Below are positions 1 to 11,876 of a stretch of 64,000 nt of DNA, in pieces; the stretch's first letter is position 1; each line of letters opens with the position of its first letter. The stretch covers positions 600,501 to 664,500 of the forward strand of contig JAEQBH010004667.1 in NCBI GenBank assembly GCA_016808115.1, given 5' to 3'. The notes under the pieces are model-generated. The model was not told the DNA's origin and did no database searches. It saw nothing but the letters and a program-made list of their open reading frames with translations. Both the position numbers and the translations under genes were made by a program. The DNA is from Tetrastigma voinierianum. Its lineage: Eukaryota; Streptophyta; Magnoliopsida; Vitales; Vitaceae.

Positions 1-2830
1 GTTTTTTGAGGCACCGAGATTGGCGAGTGAAGCGTGGCACGTGTTGAGTGGCTCAATTGAGCCACGTGTCAAGTAGAGAACAAGTCAAATACAAGTCTAA
101 GTGGGGCCCATATGAGGCATATATCACCACATGATTGGATGGAAATCCAATATTATGGATAAGTGGATAAGAGAAAATCCAAGAGAGCCAATGATGTATT
201 GACATCTGGCAATGAGGACATCCCACTTGACCCATCTTAGACCAAATTCGGTGGTGGAAGAACAAACGGGCAGAAAAGAGAAAGAGAGAGAAGAAGAAGT
301 AGAGAGAGAAGCTCTACCTTATCTCTAGATTTCATGGCGATCGGACTGTCGGTTTCTATCGAAGAAAGAGGGAAAGTGCTTCCTTGCGGCGAAGTTCCAA
401 GCGAGGAGATTAGGCGGGACTTTCGGCCAGACTCGAGAGTAGGGGTTTTCTCCTACTTGGTTTAATTCTCTTTTAAAAGCCATATAAATGGTTTTGGTGT
501 TTTGGGGCTAGAAATGGCCATGCGTTCCAGTCCCAATGGTTTAGGACTGAATGTTGGATTTTTGGATTGTCTTTGTACAATCCATGAGAATTTCAGAATG
601 CAGGTGATTTTGAATAGACGAGAAAACCAAAATTCAGTCTTGCATTTTGAGCGATCCGGGAGTTAGATATGGCCCGGGTTTTGTTGGTATCCACATGCGT
701 ATAGTTCAGTGTGTTATTGTGAAAATGAATTACATGAATTGTTATGTGGAAAATGATGTTGTTAATGCATGTTCGATTGATGTGTTAACATGATTTTTTG
801 AATGACATGAAATTATATTGTAGAAAGAAAATATAATTGTTAATGAATCATGAAAGTTGTATATATGAATTTGCATGATTGCATTCATATGCATGGTAGC
901 ATTGCGTCGAGTCAGATGTGGGTGCATAGTGATGGTAAATTCACCATTCTTGGTGAATGTGTGGTGAGCTCGAAAATGGGACAACGTCCAAGATCGAGAC
1001 TCACGGTCATATAAAACGGTAATAAATAATAAATCACATGTGTTGGGCATAGCAAATTGGGGTAGATCCCCCCTAGGGTAAAAGACCCAAATCTACATGC
1101 GGTTAGACATGATCACTGTCGGTAAAAGTCCGTAAAAATGTTGGGAAGAAAAGAAGATCGTTCTACGGTGAGACCTCAAATGCATAGCCTGAGAATAAAC
1201 ACACGAATTTGATAAAATTTAGTGGTGTTGGGTTAGTCGATGAGTGAGTCTTTAGGTGAAACACCAATGGTGATTTTGCATTGCATGTGTGAAATTAGTC
1301 GGGACGGGTTGAGGGCATGGTCACATCTCATGCGTATAAATGAAATACTCCGTATGGGATTACGCATTTTTCTATATGGAATGTGTTTTGTTGTGTGTAA
1401 TATACATTGCTGTATGCCCATTGCATGTGCTTTTAGGTGGGGAGGCCTTTGTGAAAATTTCATCAGGGTATCGCTTCACTCCGTCGTGGGAAATAATTTC
1501 AGGTAATGGAGGTATATCGGGCAACGAAGCTCATCCGAGACCTTAGTGGCAGAGAAAAGGCCAGATCTAGCCTTGTTTTTGTCTTGTGTAAATTTTGGGT
1601 GGAAAACCGTCTTTTGTCTGTAATTGTAATTGAAGAACACAAAGTTGTAATTAAACTCATTTGCATGATTACATATTTTGACAAGTTTTCCAGGTTTCTT
1701 GTTGTCCTTGTAATAAAAGGACTAAGTTTTATCGAATTCAGAGTGTTTTGGATAGGAAAAGAAAAAATGGAGGTGCAGGAGGCCAGAATGACTACTGCCC
1801 ATTTTGAGCCCTCTGTCGCAACCGAGAAAGTCTGGTCAGGAAAGGGTCTCTTGGGCCCCGTGTCGCAACAAAGGCCATCCGTGCCGCGAAGGCCATCCGT
1901 GTCGCGACAGGCTCTGTGCCAAGACATGACCCCGCCTCGTGCGCGCGATGTGCATGTACGCAGTGGCTGTGCGCGTGATAGTGACTCTTGGCCCCTTGTC
2001 GCGAAAGAACATTTGTGTAGTGACAGATTTTGGGGCTGGGACTGGGCGACTAGGGTCGCGAAAGAGGTTTTCCCTGTCGCGATAGAGTCCCCTTGACCAT
2101 GTGTCGCTACTGTGGTTTGTGTCGCGACAGGGTGTGGTCAAGGCCTGAAGGCCTTGTGTCGCGATAGGATGGCGCAGGCGCACGCAAGACCAATGCCCTG
2201 CGCACGACCGAGCGATCGAAGGCATGAATGACAGATGAGTTATGTCACGACAGAGAATTCTCTATCGCGACATACTTCCTGGTGAGTTTCCCACGCGATG
2301 TAGCGTTTTTATCACGCATTTCCAAGGCCTTCATCACGATAGGATTTCTATAGCACAGTTTGTTCTAACTCGATGTCGCAAATGCAGCTTTACGCCTCGA
2401 TGTACTCGGGGTCAAAGTACTGAGGTGTGCGCGTATAGAGTGACTCAAGGCGACACAAATGTGTGAGTGACAAATGCACAATGTGCCTTGGTATCGTGAG
2501 CATGGTACACGAATACCTAGCACTCGATGGAGCACTGGTCTAGAACATGCATGCATTGTGTATTCTAATGTTTTGATATGTGTGATATGTGCATGATTTC
2601 AGGTGGAATATTTATATGGTAAATCGTGATATGGAACACTGTGTGGTTAAACACAAACCTTAGGTTCTGGAACAAAGTGGCATGAAAATTTGGAAATTGA
2701 ATCGAATTGTATTAGTGGTTGGAAATTAGCACCACTAAGGAAAAAAAATGGATGAATGGTTCATGATGACTAAGTTTATTAGTAGTTGGCATGTGCACTA
2801 CTAGTTAGACTGAGATAGAAACTTAATAAC
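1..2830 (+). repeat. 5' LTR of A (left end outside window)
   Basis: Direct repeat of 7600 onward. Shared landmarks include the opening segment with GGCACTGAGAG-like sequence, the purine-rich AGAGAAAGAGAGAGAAGAAG block near 280, and the TAATAAAAGGACTAAG segment near 1711 that returns at 16208. From about 1800 to 2280 the LTR carries many copies of a TGTCGCGACA-like palindrome. The right border is uncertain; it lies between about 2.56 kb, where similarity to the 3' copy fades, and about 2.87 kb, where gag-like sequence begins. ORFs running through this LTR are not conserved between the two copies and are not called as genes. Confidence 0.75.
1815..2280. repeat. TGTCGCGACA-type palindrome array in 5' LTR of A
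   Basis: A perfect copy stands at 1900-1909, another at about 2139-2148, with near copies (TGTCGCAACA 1861, TGTCGCGATA about 2077 and 2157, TGTCACGACA about 2244, TATCGCGACA about 2262). Unit spacing is irregular and the intervening text differs, so it is a word array rather than a clean tandem repeat. Confidence 0.82.
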
Positions 2831-2869
2831 TCTGTTGCCATTTGATATGTGTAGATAGCAAGTTGAGGG

Positions 2870-3860
2870 CGGGGATGTAGAGGTCGTCCACGAGGTGCTA
2901 GCCAGGCACCACCCATTTTTTATTAGCAAGCCTTCGCGGAGGTCGTAGGGATTGCAGCTGCTGCCATTGTACAGGCTAATGCAATTGGGAGTCAAGGAGG
3001 GCCGAGTAACCTCCAGAGGTTTAAGACGTATCACCCTCCAATATTCATAAGGGGAGGGGATCCGATGGTGACAGACCATTGGTTTTGGCAGATAGAGAAG
3101 ATATTGAAGGCCATGAAGATTACCTCCGACGCGACCAAGATTAGACTAGTTGCATTCCAATTAGAGGGTGAGTCCTAAGTATGGTGGGACTAGGTTAGGA
3201 CCTCGAGGGATATAGAGGCAATGACTTGGGTAGAGTTCCATGAGCTCTTCATGGGCAAGTATTTTCTGACTCGCTTAGTGCCGCAAAGGCCCTAAGTTCC
3301 AGAGTCAAGCAGGAATGATGACAAAGTGGATGGAATATGTGGTTAAGTTCACTGAGCTAAAAACCCGCTTTTGTCGATGCTGACTATGTGGCCACGCACT
3401 CAGCAAGGTGAGAACAGGATGGGTTGAAGTTGTCCATTTGGGATAAGATTGTAGGATTCCTCTTACAGGATATGGACTCTATGGTTAGGACAGCTATGGC
3501 CATAGAGAGGGAGATAGAGGGTGCGCAAAGTACCCGAGATGCGGGTACTAGTGGCAAGAGAAGGGAGAGTCAATCTTCTTCTAGTTTGGGAAAGAAGCCG
3601 AAGGTTTCTAGTTCGCGAGGGTTTCAAGGACAGGGCCGGAACCATCAGGGCCAAGGCCAGATCAGGGTTCCTAGTCAAACAGGACATATGACGCGGTTAC
3701 CCTCGCCATCACCGAACACATTAGGCGACCGCCCCCAAAGGCAGGATCCTGGTGGTTTCTGGGACAGAAGGTCCCGCCATCCGTGGCGCATAGACACAGC
3801 TTTATTCATTCACACCTGGGCGAGTCGAGGAGTCAATACTAGTCCTGTAGGCAGATAGAT
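2870..3860 (+). pseudogene. gag: gag remnant of A
   Basis: Frame 2942-3178 reads through an alanine-rich stretch into a capsid-like segment containing FKTYHPPIF and DPMVTDHWFWQIEKI, the standard plant gypsy gag signature (phenylalanine and proline-rich lead, then DP..A..W). It stops at TAA just after QLEGES. A frameshifted continuation has VEFHELFMGKYF. From 3424 to 3858 the frame encodes WDKIVGFLLQDMDSMVRTAM followed by a basic Gln/Gly/Ser-rich tail (GQGRNHQGQGQ), as in the C-terminal part of Tekay-like Gag. I see no intact CCHC zinc knuckle. At least two frameshifts and several stops make it non-functional. Confidence 0.75.
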
Positions 3861-3935
3861 GCCTCCTGCACGTATTAAAGCGAGGGGCCGTATACTGGGC
3901 AGGGACAGGGCCCATGTGCCGGACGTTAGGGACCT

Positions 3936-4259
3936 GTGGGTCATTTCACGCCCATCATTCCACCAACCGAGCCTATAGACCAGTCAGCCATACAGGGTAT
4001 GTTTATGTTATCTCGCCTATGGGCAAGAATATTATTTGATTATGGTGCATCGCATTCATTCATCGCTGCATCATGTGTGAGAGAATTGGGCCTAGGGGTT
4101 GAGACCTTGGAGGAGCCACTATATGTGAGTTCTCCCCTAGGGATTAGGGCAAGTGTAAACCTGATATGTTGGGGCTGTGGAGTTGAGATTCTAGGATTTA
4201 CCTACACACTGAGGGTCGGACATGTCGAGTTCGACGTCATCCCTGGGATGGACCGCTGA
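3936..4259 (+). pseudogene. Retroviral-type aspartic protease remnant of A
   Basis: A 107-codon open stretch has ILFDYGASHSFI at the active-site position. The family motif is LFDSGASHSFI; here the serine of the Asp-Ser-Gly triad is tyrosine, which should abolish catalysis. Downstream, ELGL, SPLG and the ending HVEFDVIPGMDR match the usual course of plant gypsy proteases up to the linker with RT (consensus DVILGMDWL). The stretch ends in TGA at the position of the Trp codon, a typical point mutation of TGG. It lies between gag and RT as expected. Confidence 0.75.
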
Positions 4260-4459
4260 CAAAGATACGAGTCAAGCCATCGATTGTAGAGCGTAGAAGT
4301 GTTACCGCCTCAATAATGTGACAAGATTTCGTGGTTAGCATTTTTATGACAAGCACGCAGATCGCACTTAAGGACCGTGTACACCACAAATGGCACTGAT
4401 AATCGAGGTCATCGGGCTAGCCTTACCCCTCGGGAGGATGAGGTAAGACATGACTCGAT

Positions 4460-5380
4460 CTCCTGCAGTCTAGCAAGTATGAGGATGTTTTTCCTGATGA
4501 GCTACCTTGATTACCCCTGAGGGATAGACTTCTCAGATTGAGTTACACCTTAGCATCACCATCTCTATGACTCGCATAGGATAACACCGCTTAAGTCAGA
4601 GAAACTCAAGGTCTAGATAATAGGAGTTACTCTGATATGATCATTAGACCGAGCACCTCACCATGGGGTGCTTCGGTTCTTTTTGCAAAGAAGAAGGACA
4701 AGACCCTTCGACTATGCATTGACTATCGACAGTTGAACAGGGTTACGATCAAGAATCGTTATCCATTACCGATGATTGATGACTTATTTGATTAGCTAAG
4801 AGGGGCGAGAGTCTACTCCAAGATAGATCTTTGTAATGGTTATCATCATTAGCTGTGGAGTCGGATATCCCTAAGACAACGCTAGGATGCGTGCGGGCAC
4901 TTTGAGTTCTCGATGCCTTGATCGGCTGTAAATGCACCAAAGCAAAGGTTCACGGGACTCATGCATAGGGTATTCCAACCCTATTTGGATCAATTTTTCG
5001 TAGTTTTCGTGGATGACATTTTGATCGACTCTTAGTCTTAGGAGGAGCATGAGGATCATTTGAGGGTCGTCTTACAGTTTTTGAGAGACCATCAGCTGTA
5101 CGCCAAGTTTGGTACGTGAGAGTTTCGCTTTTTAACGAGGCGTAGATTCTCAGCACGAAGTGTCGGGCCTGTGTGTGTCGGCAGACCTCAAGAAGGTCGA
5201 GGCTGTGATGAGTTGGGAGAGGCTAAATTCAGTCTTCGAGATATACAGTTTCTTGGGATTGGCAAGTAACTATAGGAGGTTCATCAAGGATTTCTCCTTA
5301 CTAGCAGCACCTATGACAAGACTGATCCGCAAGGAGGTCAAGTTCGAGTGGAATGACCTGTGCGAGAAATTATTCTAGGA
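4460..5380 (+). pseudogene. Reverse transcriptase remnant of A
   Basis: Recognisable blocks in order are: [20 protein letters not shown] and [18 protein letters not shown] (about 4656-4770), YSKIDLCNGYHH near 4815-4850, and VVFVDDILI at about 5003-5025. The catalytic Asp pair at 5012-5017 is intact. The thumb-side motif for the connection region is seen in FLGLASNYRRFIKDFSLLAAP at 5250-5315 (split here for length). Many stops and at least three frame changes occur, several at CGA, CAG or TGG codons as expected from C-to-T decay. Wording is of the Tekay/Reina chromovirus type. Confidence 0.8.
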
Positions 5381-5399
5381 GTTGAAAAGGATGCTTACT

Positions 5400-5700
5400 T
5401 CAGCTCCAATTCTGATAGTCCCGGAGAGGGGGTAGAGGTACATATTGTATTGTGATGCCTCGAAGGCAGGATTGGGATGTGTTTTGATGCAGTCCGGGAG
5501 GGTAGTAGCTTATGGTTTCCACCAGTTGAAGAATCATGAGCAAAATTACCCTACACATGACATGGAGTTGGTGGCCATAGTCTTTGCCTTGAAGATTTGG
5601 CGCCACTACCTTTACGGCGAGCAACAGGTGTATCTGCATCACAAAAGTATGAGGTATATCTTTCACGCAAAGCAGACCTCAATAATATGAGGCAACGCAG
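5400..5700 (+). pseudogene. RNase H remnant of A
   Basis: An open stretch from 5445 reads [35 protein letters not shown] and [12 protein letters not shown]. These match the RNase H domain that follows RT in plant gypsy elements. The Asp of YCDAS and the Glu of DMEL are present. The third acidic residue, normally in TDHKS, is replaced (LHHKS), so the domain would be inactive even if expressed. It continues directly from the RT remnant. Confidence 0.78.
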
Positions 5701-5979
5701 TGGATGGAGTCTTTAAAGGTTTATTTCACTTTTCATTACCACCTTGGTAAGGCAACACGGTAGCTGATGCACTCAATAAGTCTTATATCAGTATAGCTTC
5801 CTGATGGCAAGATGCTCCCAGACGTGGGGCGCTGACTACAAAGATAGCGGTATAAAGTTCAAGGTACTTGTATTCGGGGAAATACGCCGCCCTATTGAGT
5901 TAGCAGGATTGAGTCCTGTGGGTAGGACACACAAAATAGTGTTCGTTAGTGGGACTGGTATAGTCAAATAGAGGTGATT

Positions 5980-7130
5980 TAATGATGGACTGTCCACTTA
6001 GATGGCAGTCTTCAATATAGAGGACGGGTAATGGTTCCCCAGTTGATAGATCTGAGAGAGGAAATCCTTAGGGAGTTTCACTGCTCCCGATTTGTTGTAC
6101 ATCCAGGTGGCATGAAGATGTACCGTGATCTTCATTGCCAGTACTATTGTAGTGGGATGAAGAGACACATGGGGAACTTTGTTCGACGATGCCTCACGTG
6201 TCAGTAGGTTAAGGCTGAGCACCAGAAACCAATAGGGCTACTCCAGCCACTGGAGGTGGCTGAGTGGAAGTGAGCACGTCATGATGGACTATGTGACCTA
6301 CTTTCCACGGATGTCGCAGAGGTATGATGTAGTGTGGGTAATAGTAGACAGGCTCACGAAGTTGGCACATTTCCTAGCTCATGGACACCTTCACACCGAG
6401 GAATTCGCTGAACAGGCATCCGACTACATGGAGTACTGTCCATAGTGTCTGATAGAGATCCCGATTACGACACTTTCGGGAAGAGCTTTTAGAAGGCCAA
6501 GCTGGGACCTTATTGATGATGAGTACCATTGCTCACCCTATTAGATAGATGGTAAGTCGGAGAGGACCATACAGGTTTTAGAGGACATGATGTGAGCATG
6601 TATCTTGGATCATAAGGGTAGTTGGGAGGAGCACTTACCCTTAGTGGAGTTTGCCTATAACAATAGTTATCAGGCGAGTATACCGATGGCACCCTATGAG
6701 GCTTTGTATGGGAGGCCTTGCCGATCACCGATTTGTTGGACAGAGGTGGGAGAGAGCTCTATCACTGGTCCAGATTTGATTAGAGACACCTTGAAGAAGG
6801 TGTGTTTGGATACTTACAACACCTTCCATGACTAGAGCCTGCAGAGAAGAGAGCCACACTGATGCGCGTACACCCCAAAGTTCGAAAGGTGATCACGCCT
6901 TCTCACAGGAGCTCAAGAGAGGAACTGCCTGGTTTGGGGTGTGCGAGGAAAGCTATCACCGAGGTTTATTGGGCCCTTTGAGATACTTGAGAGGGTGGGC
7001 ACAGTAGTACTAGTTGGCATTACCACCTAGCATATCAGGTGTTCATGAGGTGTTCCACGCCCTATGCTCCGTATATACTCCGCATCCAATTGCGTAAAGT
7101 GGGATTGGGGAGATTGATGTCACACATATG
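5980..7130 (+). pseudogene. Integrase remnant of A
   Basis: The HHCC zinc module is visible at about 6078-6205 (HCSRFVVHPGGMKMY, then MGNFVRRCLTCQ). The DDE core is spread over several frames: MMDYVTYFPRMSQRYDVVWV about 6280-6340, a VSDRDP block near 6446, and SERTIQVLEDM near 6558-6590. The stretch 6605-6835 gives SWEEHLPLVEFAYNNSYQ and PYEALYGRPCRSP, a hallmark of chromovirus integrase. All three acidic catalytic residues remain readable, but stops and indels break the frame at least six times. A C-terminal GPFEILERVG-like block follows near 6970. Confidence 0.8.
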
Positions 7131-7179
7131 GGACCTTCGAGAGGACTCGCATAAGATTTCATGATATCCGCGATCGTGT

Positions 7180-7295
7180 TTTGTGACGGAAGACCGTGAT
7201 GCTAGTGAAAGTAATCATGGCAACACTACGATGTGATGGTGTAATGCGGAGCGCGAGAACACGATGCGTCACCTTATCCCTCTCGCTTAAAGGAT
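7180..7295 (+). pseudogene. Chromodomain remnant at integrase C-terminus of A
   Basis: After the integrase tail, frames alternate to give KTVMLVKVI, then a WQHYDV-like block, then EREDTMR-like sequence ending near a YP codon pair. This matches the LRNKT..VKVLW.....EATWERE signature at the C-terminus of plant chromovirus integrases. Two frameshifts are needed, so this is inference from short blocks. If right, it places A in the chromoviruses, probably Tekay/Del. Confidence 0.55.
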
Positions 7296-7411
7296 GAAGG
7301 TACGTGGTTTACGTCAGCTTCATAATAAATGACTAGTTTACATGCATGAGATAGTACATCGAGTATGCATGTCGGGCTTGATGGATGTGTGTCGAATTTC
7401 GATCAAATTTT

Positions 7412-7426
7412 GGGCGGGAGTAAGAA
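7412..7426 (+). other. Polypurine tract of A
   Basis: GGGCGGGAGTAAGAA lies directly before TGTAAAACCTGAG, the start of the 3' LTR. A purine run abutting the LTR start is the plus-strand primer of LTR retrotransposons. It fixes the LTR start at 7427 and the orientation as +. Confidence 0.8.
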
Positions 7427-10400
7427 TGTAAAACCTGAGAAAATTCAATTTTTTGAGAAAGGGTAAAACGGTAACTTCAGTCTAAAATCCAAAATTTATC
7501 TATCTCGGATGATGAAACAGACTTCACCGTTGGAATTGTCTCGTGAAATCTAGCTACCACGTCGAATTTCATCGAATTTCGAGACAGTCGAAATTTTACG
7601 TTTTTTGAGGCACTGAGAGTGGCGAGTGATGTGTAGCACGTGTTGAGTGGCTCACATTGAGCCATGTGTCAAGTAGAGAACAAGTCAAACACAAGTCTAA
7701 GTGGGGCCCATATGAGGCATATGTCACCACATGATTTGATGGAAACTAACACAGACATATGGATGCAGAAAATCCAAGAGAGCCAATGGTGTATTGACAT
7801 GTGGCAATGAGGACATCCCACTTGACCCATTTTGGACAAAATTCAGTGGGGGAAGAGCAAACGGGAGGAAAAGAGAAAGAGAGAGAAGAAGAAGTAGAGA
7901 GAGAAGCTTTACCAAATCTCTAGATTTCCTAGCGATCGGACCGTCGGTTTCGTCGGAGAAAGAGGGAAAGGGCATTCAAGGTGAGAGCTTCAAGCGTAGA
8001 TTGAACTGGAGTTTCAAAACCTATGAGGTAAGGGTTTTCCTACTTGCTTTATTCGCTTAAAGTTCATACAAATGGTTTTAGTGTTTTGGGGCAAGAAATG
8101 GTCATGCGTTCCAATCTTAATGGTTTGGGACTGAATGCTAGATTTTTGGATTGTCATCGGACAATCCATTGGTCGAATTATACAGTTTTAATGTACCTAA
8201 ACTAAAATTCGTGGACTGCTTTTGGGCAATGAGTTGAATTATGAAATCGGAGTTTTGTTTCTTTGAATCGTCCATGCCATAGTCAAAGGTGTTATGTGGA
8301 AAAATGAATGACATGAATTGTTGTGTGGAAAATGATGTTGTTAATGCATGTTCGATTGATGTGTTAATATGATTGTTTGAATGACATGAAATTACATTGT
8401 AGAAAGAAAATATAATTGTTCATGAATCATGAAAGTTGTATGTATGAATTGGCATGATTGCAGTCATATGCACGATAGCATCGCATCGAGTCGGGTGTGG
8501 GTGCATAGTGATGGTAAATTCACCATTCATGATGAATGTGTGGTGAGCTTGTAAATGGTACAATGTCCAAGATCGAGACTTACTGGCCAGATAACTAGTG
8601 AATAAATAATAAATCACGTGTATCATGAAAGTAAGTCAGTAGATCTCCGTAGTGAAAGACCCAAATCTACATGCGATTAGACATGATTATCGTCGGTGAA
8701 AGTCCGTAAAAATGTTGGGAAGGAATGCGACGTTCGTGCGGTGAGAACCCAAAAATACATAGCCCACAAATAAACACACGGAATTTGATAAAAATTTCAA
8801 ATGAGTATTGGAGGTCAGTCTAATTAGTCAAGTCTTTGGGTGAAACACCAATGACTGGCTTTTCACACTTGACATTGCATGTGTGAGGGAGTTGATCAAG
8901 ACTCGGGTTGAGGGCTTGATGAGTCACATCTCATGCATATCATGAAATACTCCATCTAGAACTGCATTTTCTATATTTAATGTGTTTTGTTGTGTGTATG
9001 CCATTACATGTGCATTTTAGGTGGGGAGTAGCCATTGTAGAAAAATTTCTCTACTAGGCATTGCTCACCCTATTGTGTAACACCTCGAAATGTACCCTAG
9101 TAGTTTTCGAACTTGTTTAGGGTATATTATAAGCTAAATGGAATTTTTCGGAAATAAAACAAGAGACCCGAAATGAATATTAGAGACAAGGGTAAAGTGG
9201 TCATTTACCACTTGAGGACATAAAAGGCATAAATCAATAAGTTTATATGCAATTATGGAATTTGAGAAAAGATGGGATGCCAAAGTATAATATGTATAAG
9301 TTAGATTGAGAATAATAAAGAGAGAAGGGACCTAAATGCAAAAATGGGAAAAAGAATTAAAAATGCAAACGCCAAACATGGCCTTAACTCAAAAATTGGA
9401 TTTAAGACCAAATTTGGTCTCAATTTGGGAGAGAAAAACCATGGAGAAGAAGGGAAGAAGAAGAAGCCAAATTAAGGTATGGAATTATGACTATGAGTAT
9501 GGGTCTTTGGATTTTTGTATGAAATTATGAATTTGGTTTGAGATTATGTGTATTCGACCATGCAGGATGTCTATGGTTTTCAAAACCTAGGGTTTTGATA
9601 GGATTTTATCCCAACCATAGATTTCTTGAAAGTAGGGTTGGTAAAACCTTAAATGGTATAAGAAAATCATGGAATCCTCCCTTTGAGGTTGGATTCATGG
9701 TTTAATTTCAAGTAATTAAGTTAAGGGTTAGAATAAACCCTAATTAATCTTTATACTGGGACTATGTATGGGCATGCACTATATTGAGTGGCTCGAGCAC
9801 CATGAAAGGTTTTTGAAGAAAGATAAGTATTGTAAGATGATTTGAGTAGAAAAGAGATTACAAGATGAATTTGGAGTGGTTTTGATGTGTATATAGAGTA
9901 TTGAGTTGAATTGCAGTAATATATGGAAAAGGAAGAAAACACCGAATAGAGCTGCATCAAAGATTAAGGTGTTCTGCTTTTTCATTTTGACCAGCGTCAG
10001 ATTTTGGGCCATAACTTGGTCATTTATTATCCGATTTGAGTGATTCAAGTTGATGGTTAAAATAGTCTTCAAGGAGATCCAAACATCCTGAAATATGTAC
10101 CTTCAAATTCTGATTCTTTGTGGCCCAAAAATTCACTCAAAGCGGGGCTATGTTCAAGCCAATTTCTCGTCGCTTGACCATGTAGTAGTCCCGGTTGTTT
10201 AGACATAACTTGAGTTCCGTGCCCGATTTAGTGATTCTAGTTGGAGGAGAACCCATAGAACCTTAGCTTGAAAGGAGTACAAATAACCAGTGTCAAAAAT
10301 GGAGTCAAGACACTGGAAAATGGGTATTTCAAACTGTCCCGAGTGTAAAATTGGTAAATTGACTAGTTTGGCATGAAAAGGCCATAACTTTAGTTTGGAT

Positions 10401-10741
10401 GATCCAATTGGAATGATTCTAATTTCTAAGTAAAATAGATTCATAAAGGGACAAGAATACATAAATGATGTGTGAATACATAGGCATCATATTGTACAAG
10501 TATATGAAATGCCATATGTAATACTAACAGGAAAAATATAGGAAATGCAATATGTATAGCTGTGTTCATGAAACATGAATATGGTATGAAATATGAAAAT
10601 GAACTAAAACATGAACATGAATATGAACATGAAAAGAAATATGGCATGAACATAGAATGTGATAAAGATAGGTAATCAGTTCTGAAAGACATAAGATAGT
10701 ATGACTACCTAGAACCGAAGAATGAATGAGCCGGACGCTCG

Positions 10742-10935
10742 ACGTGCTCGCACTCCCGCTAGTGCTATGACACTCGCACGCGGGCGCATCGCTCGACGGT
10801 TTCCGCACTCCCGCCAGTGCGACGACACTCGCTATGCAAGGTGCACGCTCGAATGCTGCTTCTAGCACTCTCGCCAGTGCTACGACACTTTGTTACGTGC
10901 ATCGCTCGATTAGTGCTTCGCAATCTTGTTAGCTA
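10742..10935 (+). repeat. Tandem repeat, ~60 bp unit x3, in X
   Basis: The motif GCACTCCCGCYAGTGC, followed by a CGACACTCG-like block, recurs at about 10749, 10807 and 10868, with GC content far above the surroundings. Each unit contains a small inverted repeat (GCACT...AGTGC). No counterpart was seen in Y, Z or W. Confidence 0.8.
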
Positions 10936-10959
10936 AGCACGCGACTCAAAGATCGTATT

Positions 10960-11770
10960 GTACCTTCGGGTACTTATTGTGCTGTGTCCTACTCATTTCT
11001 TATGATTGGTCTGGGTAGTCAAATAGTTATAAGATAAGACTTTGAATAAAGAATAAGAGTAAAGAAATGAATATGGTAAAGATCTGAATGTACCTACTCG
11101 TACCCAGACTGCTCAGAGCACCTATGGGTACTTTTGTACAAGTAAAATCTCTGTAGTACCTACGGGTACTTCCGTATCGGTAAAAGAAGTAGAAGTTCTG
11201 TAATATAAGTATAAGTCCAGTGGTACCTATGGGTACTTTTGCACAAGTATAAGCTTCGTAATACAAGTATAAGATCCGTAAGGTAAGTATATGCTTTGTA
11301 AGACAAGTATAAGATCCGTACGATAAGTATATGTTCCATAATACAAGAATAAGATCCGAAATACAAGAATAAGTATAAGTTCGTGAGTACCTACGTACCT
11401 CTCAGATTCGACACTATGTAGTACCTACGGGTATCTCCGTATAAGCTCCGGATAAGGATAAACTCAGTAGTACCTATGGGTACACCCGTATGAGTATAAG
11501 TTAGTAGTACCTACGGGTACTTTTAATTAAATATAAGTTCGATATAAGCACAAGTATGTGTCTTTTGGGACATTTGAACAAATAGTATTTACGAGTACTT
11601 CCGTATAAGAATAAGTTCCGCAATACCAGTATACGTTCCGTCATATCTCTATAGTACCTACGGGTACCTTCGAACAAGTGTAAACTCCGTGGCTATGGGA
11701 GATATGAACAAGTATAAGAGAAATAGAAGTATGAGTATGTGAATAAGTACCTCCGTATAAGTCTATGTAT
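10960..11770 (+). repeat. Degenerate array of GTACCTACGGGTAC motifs in X
   Basis: The imperfect palindrome GTACC-TACG-GGTAC or a one- or two-base variant appears about ten times (for example near 11119, 11157, 11221, 11420, 11472, 11507, 11650). Copies are separated by AAGTATAAG / CCGTATAAG filler of varying length. The array sits in the middle of the LTR, and no ORF runs convincingly through it. Confidence 0.75.
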
Positions 11771-11876
11771 AAGCTCAGTCTTGCATACGAGGAAATCTAT
11801 ATAAGTATGTGTCCTACGGGAGATAAGTATAAGTCTGATATATATGTCCTTTGAGAAATCTAATAAGTATATGTCC

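Noticed and set aside
1499..2225. Frames of 129-196 codons in A's 5' LTR
   Set aside because: Same reason as for the 3' LTR: GC-rich palindrome array, no conservation between copies, no domain.
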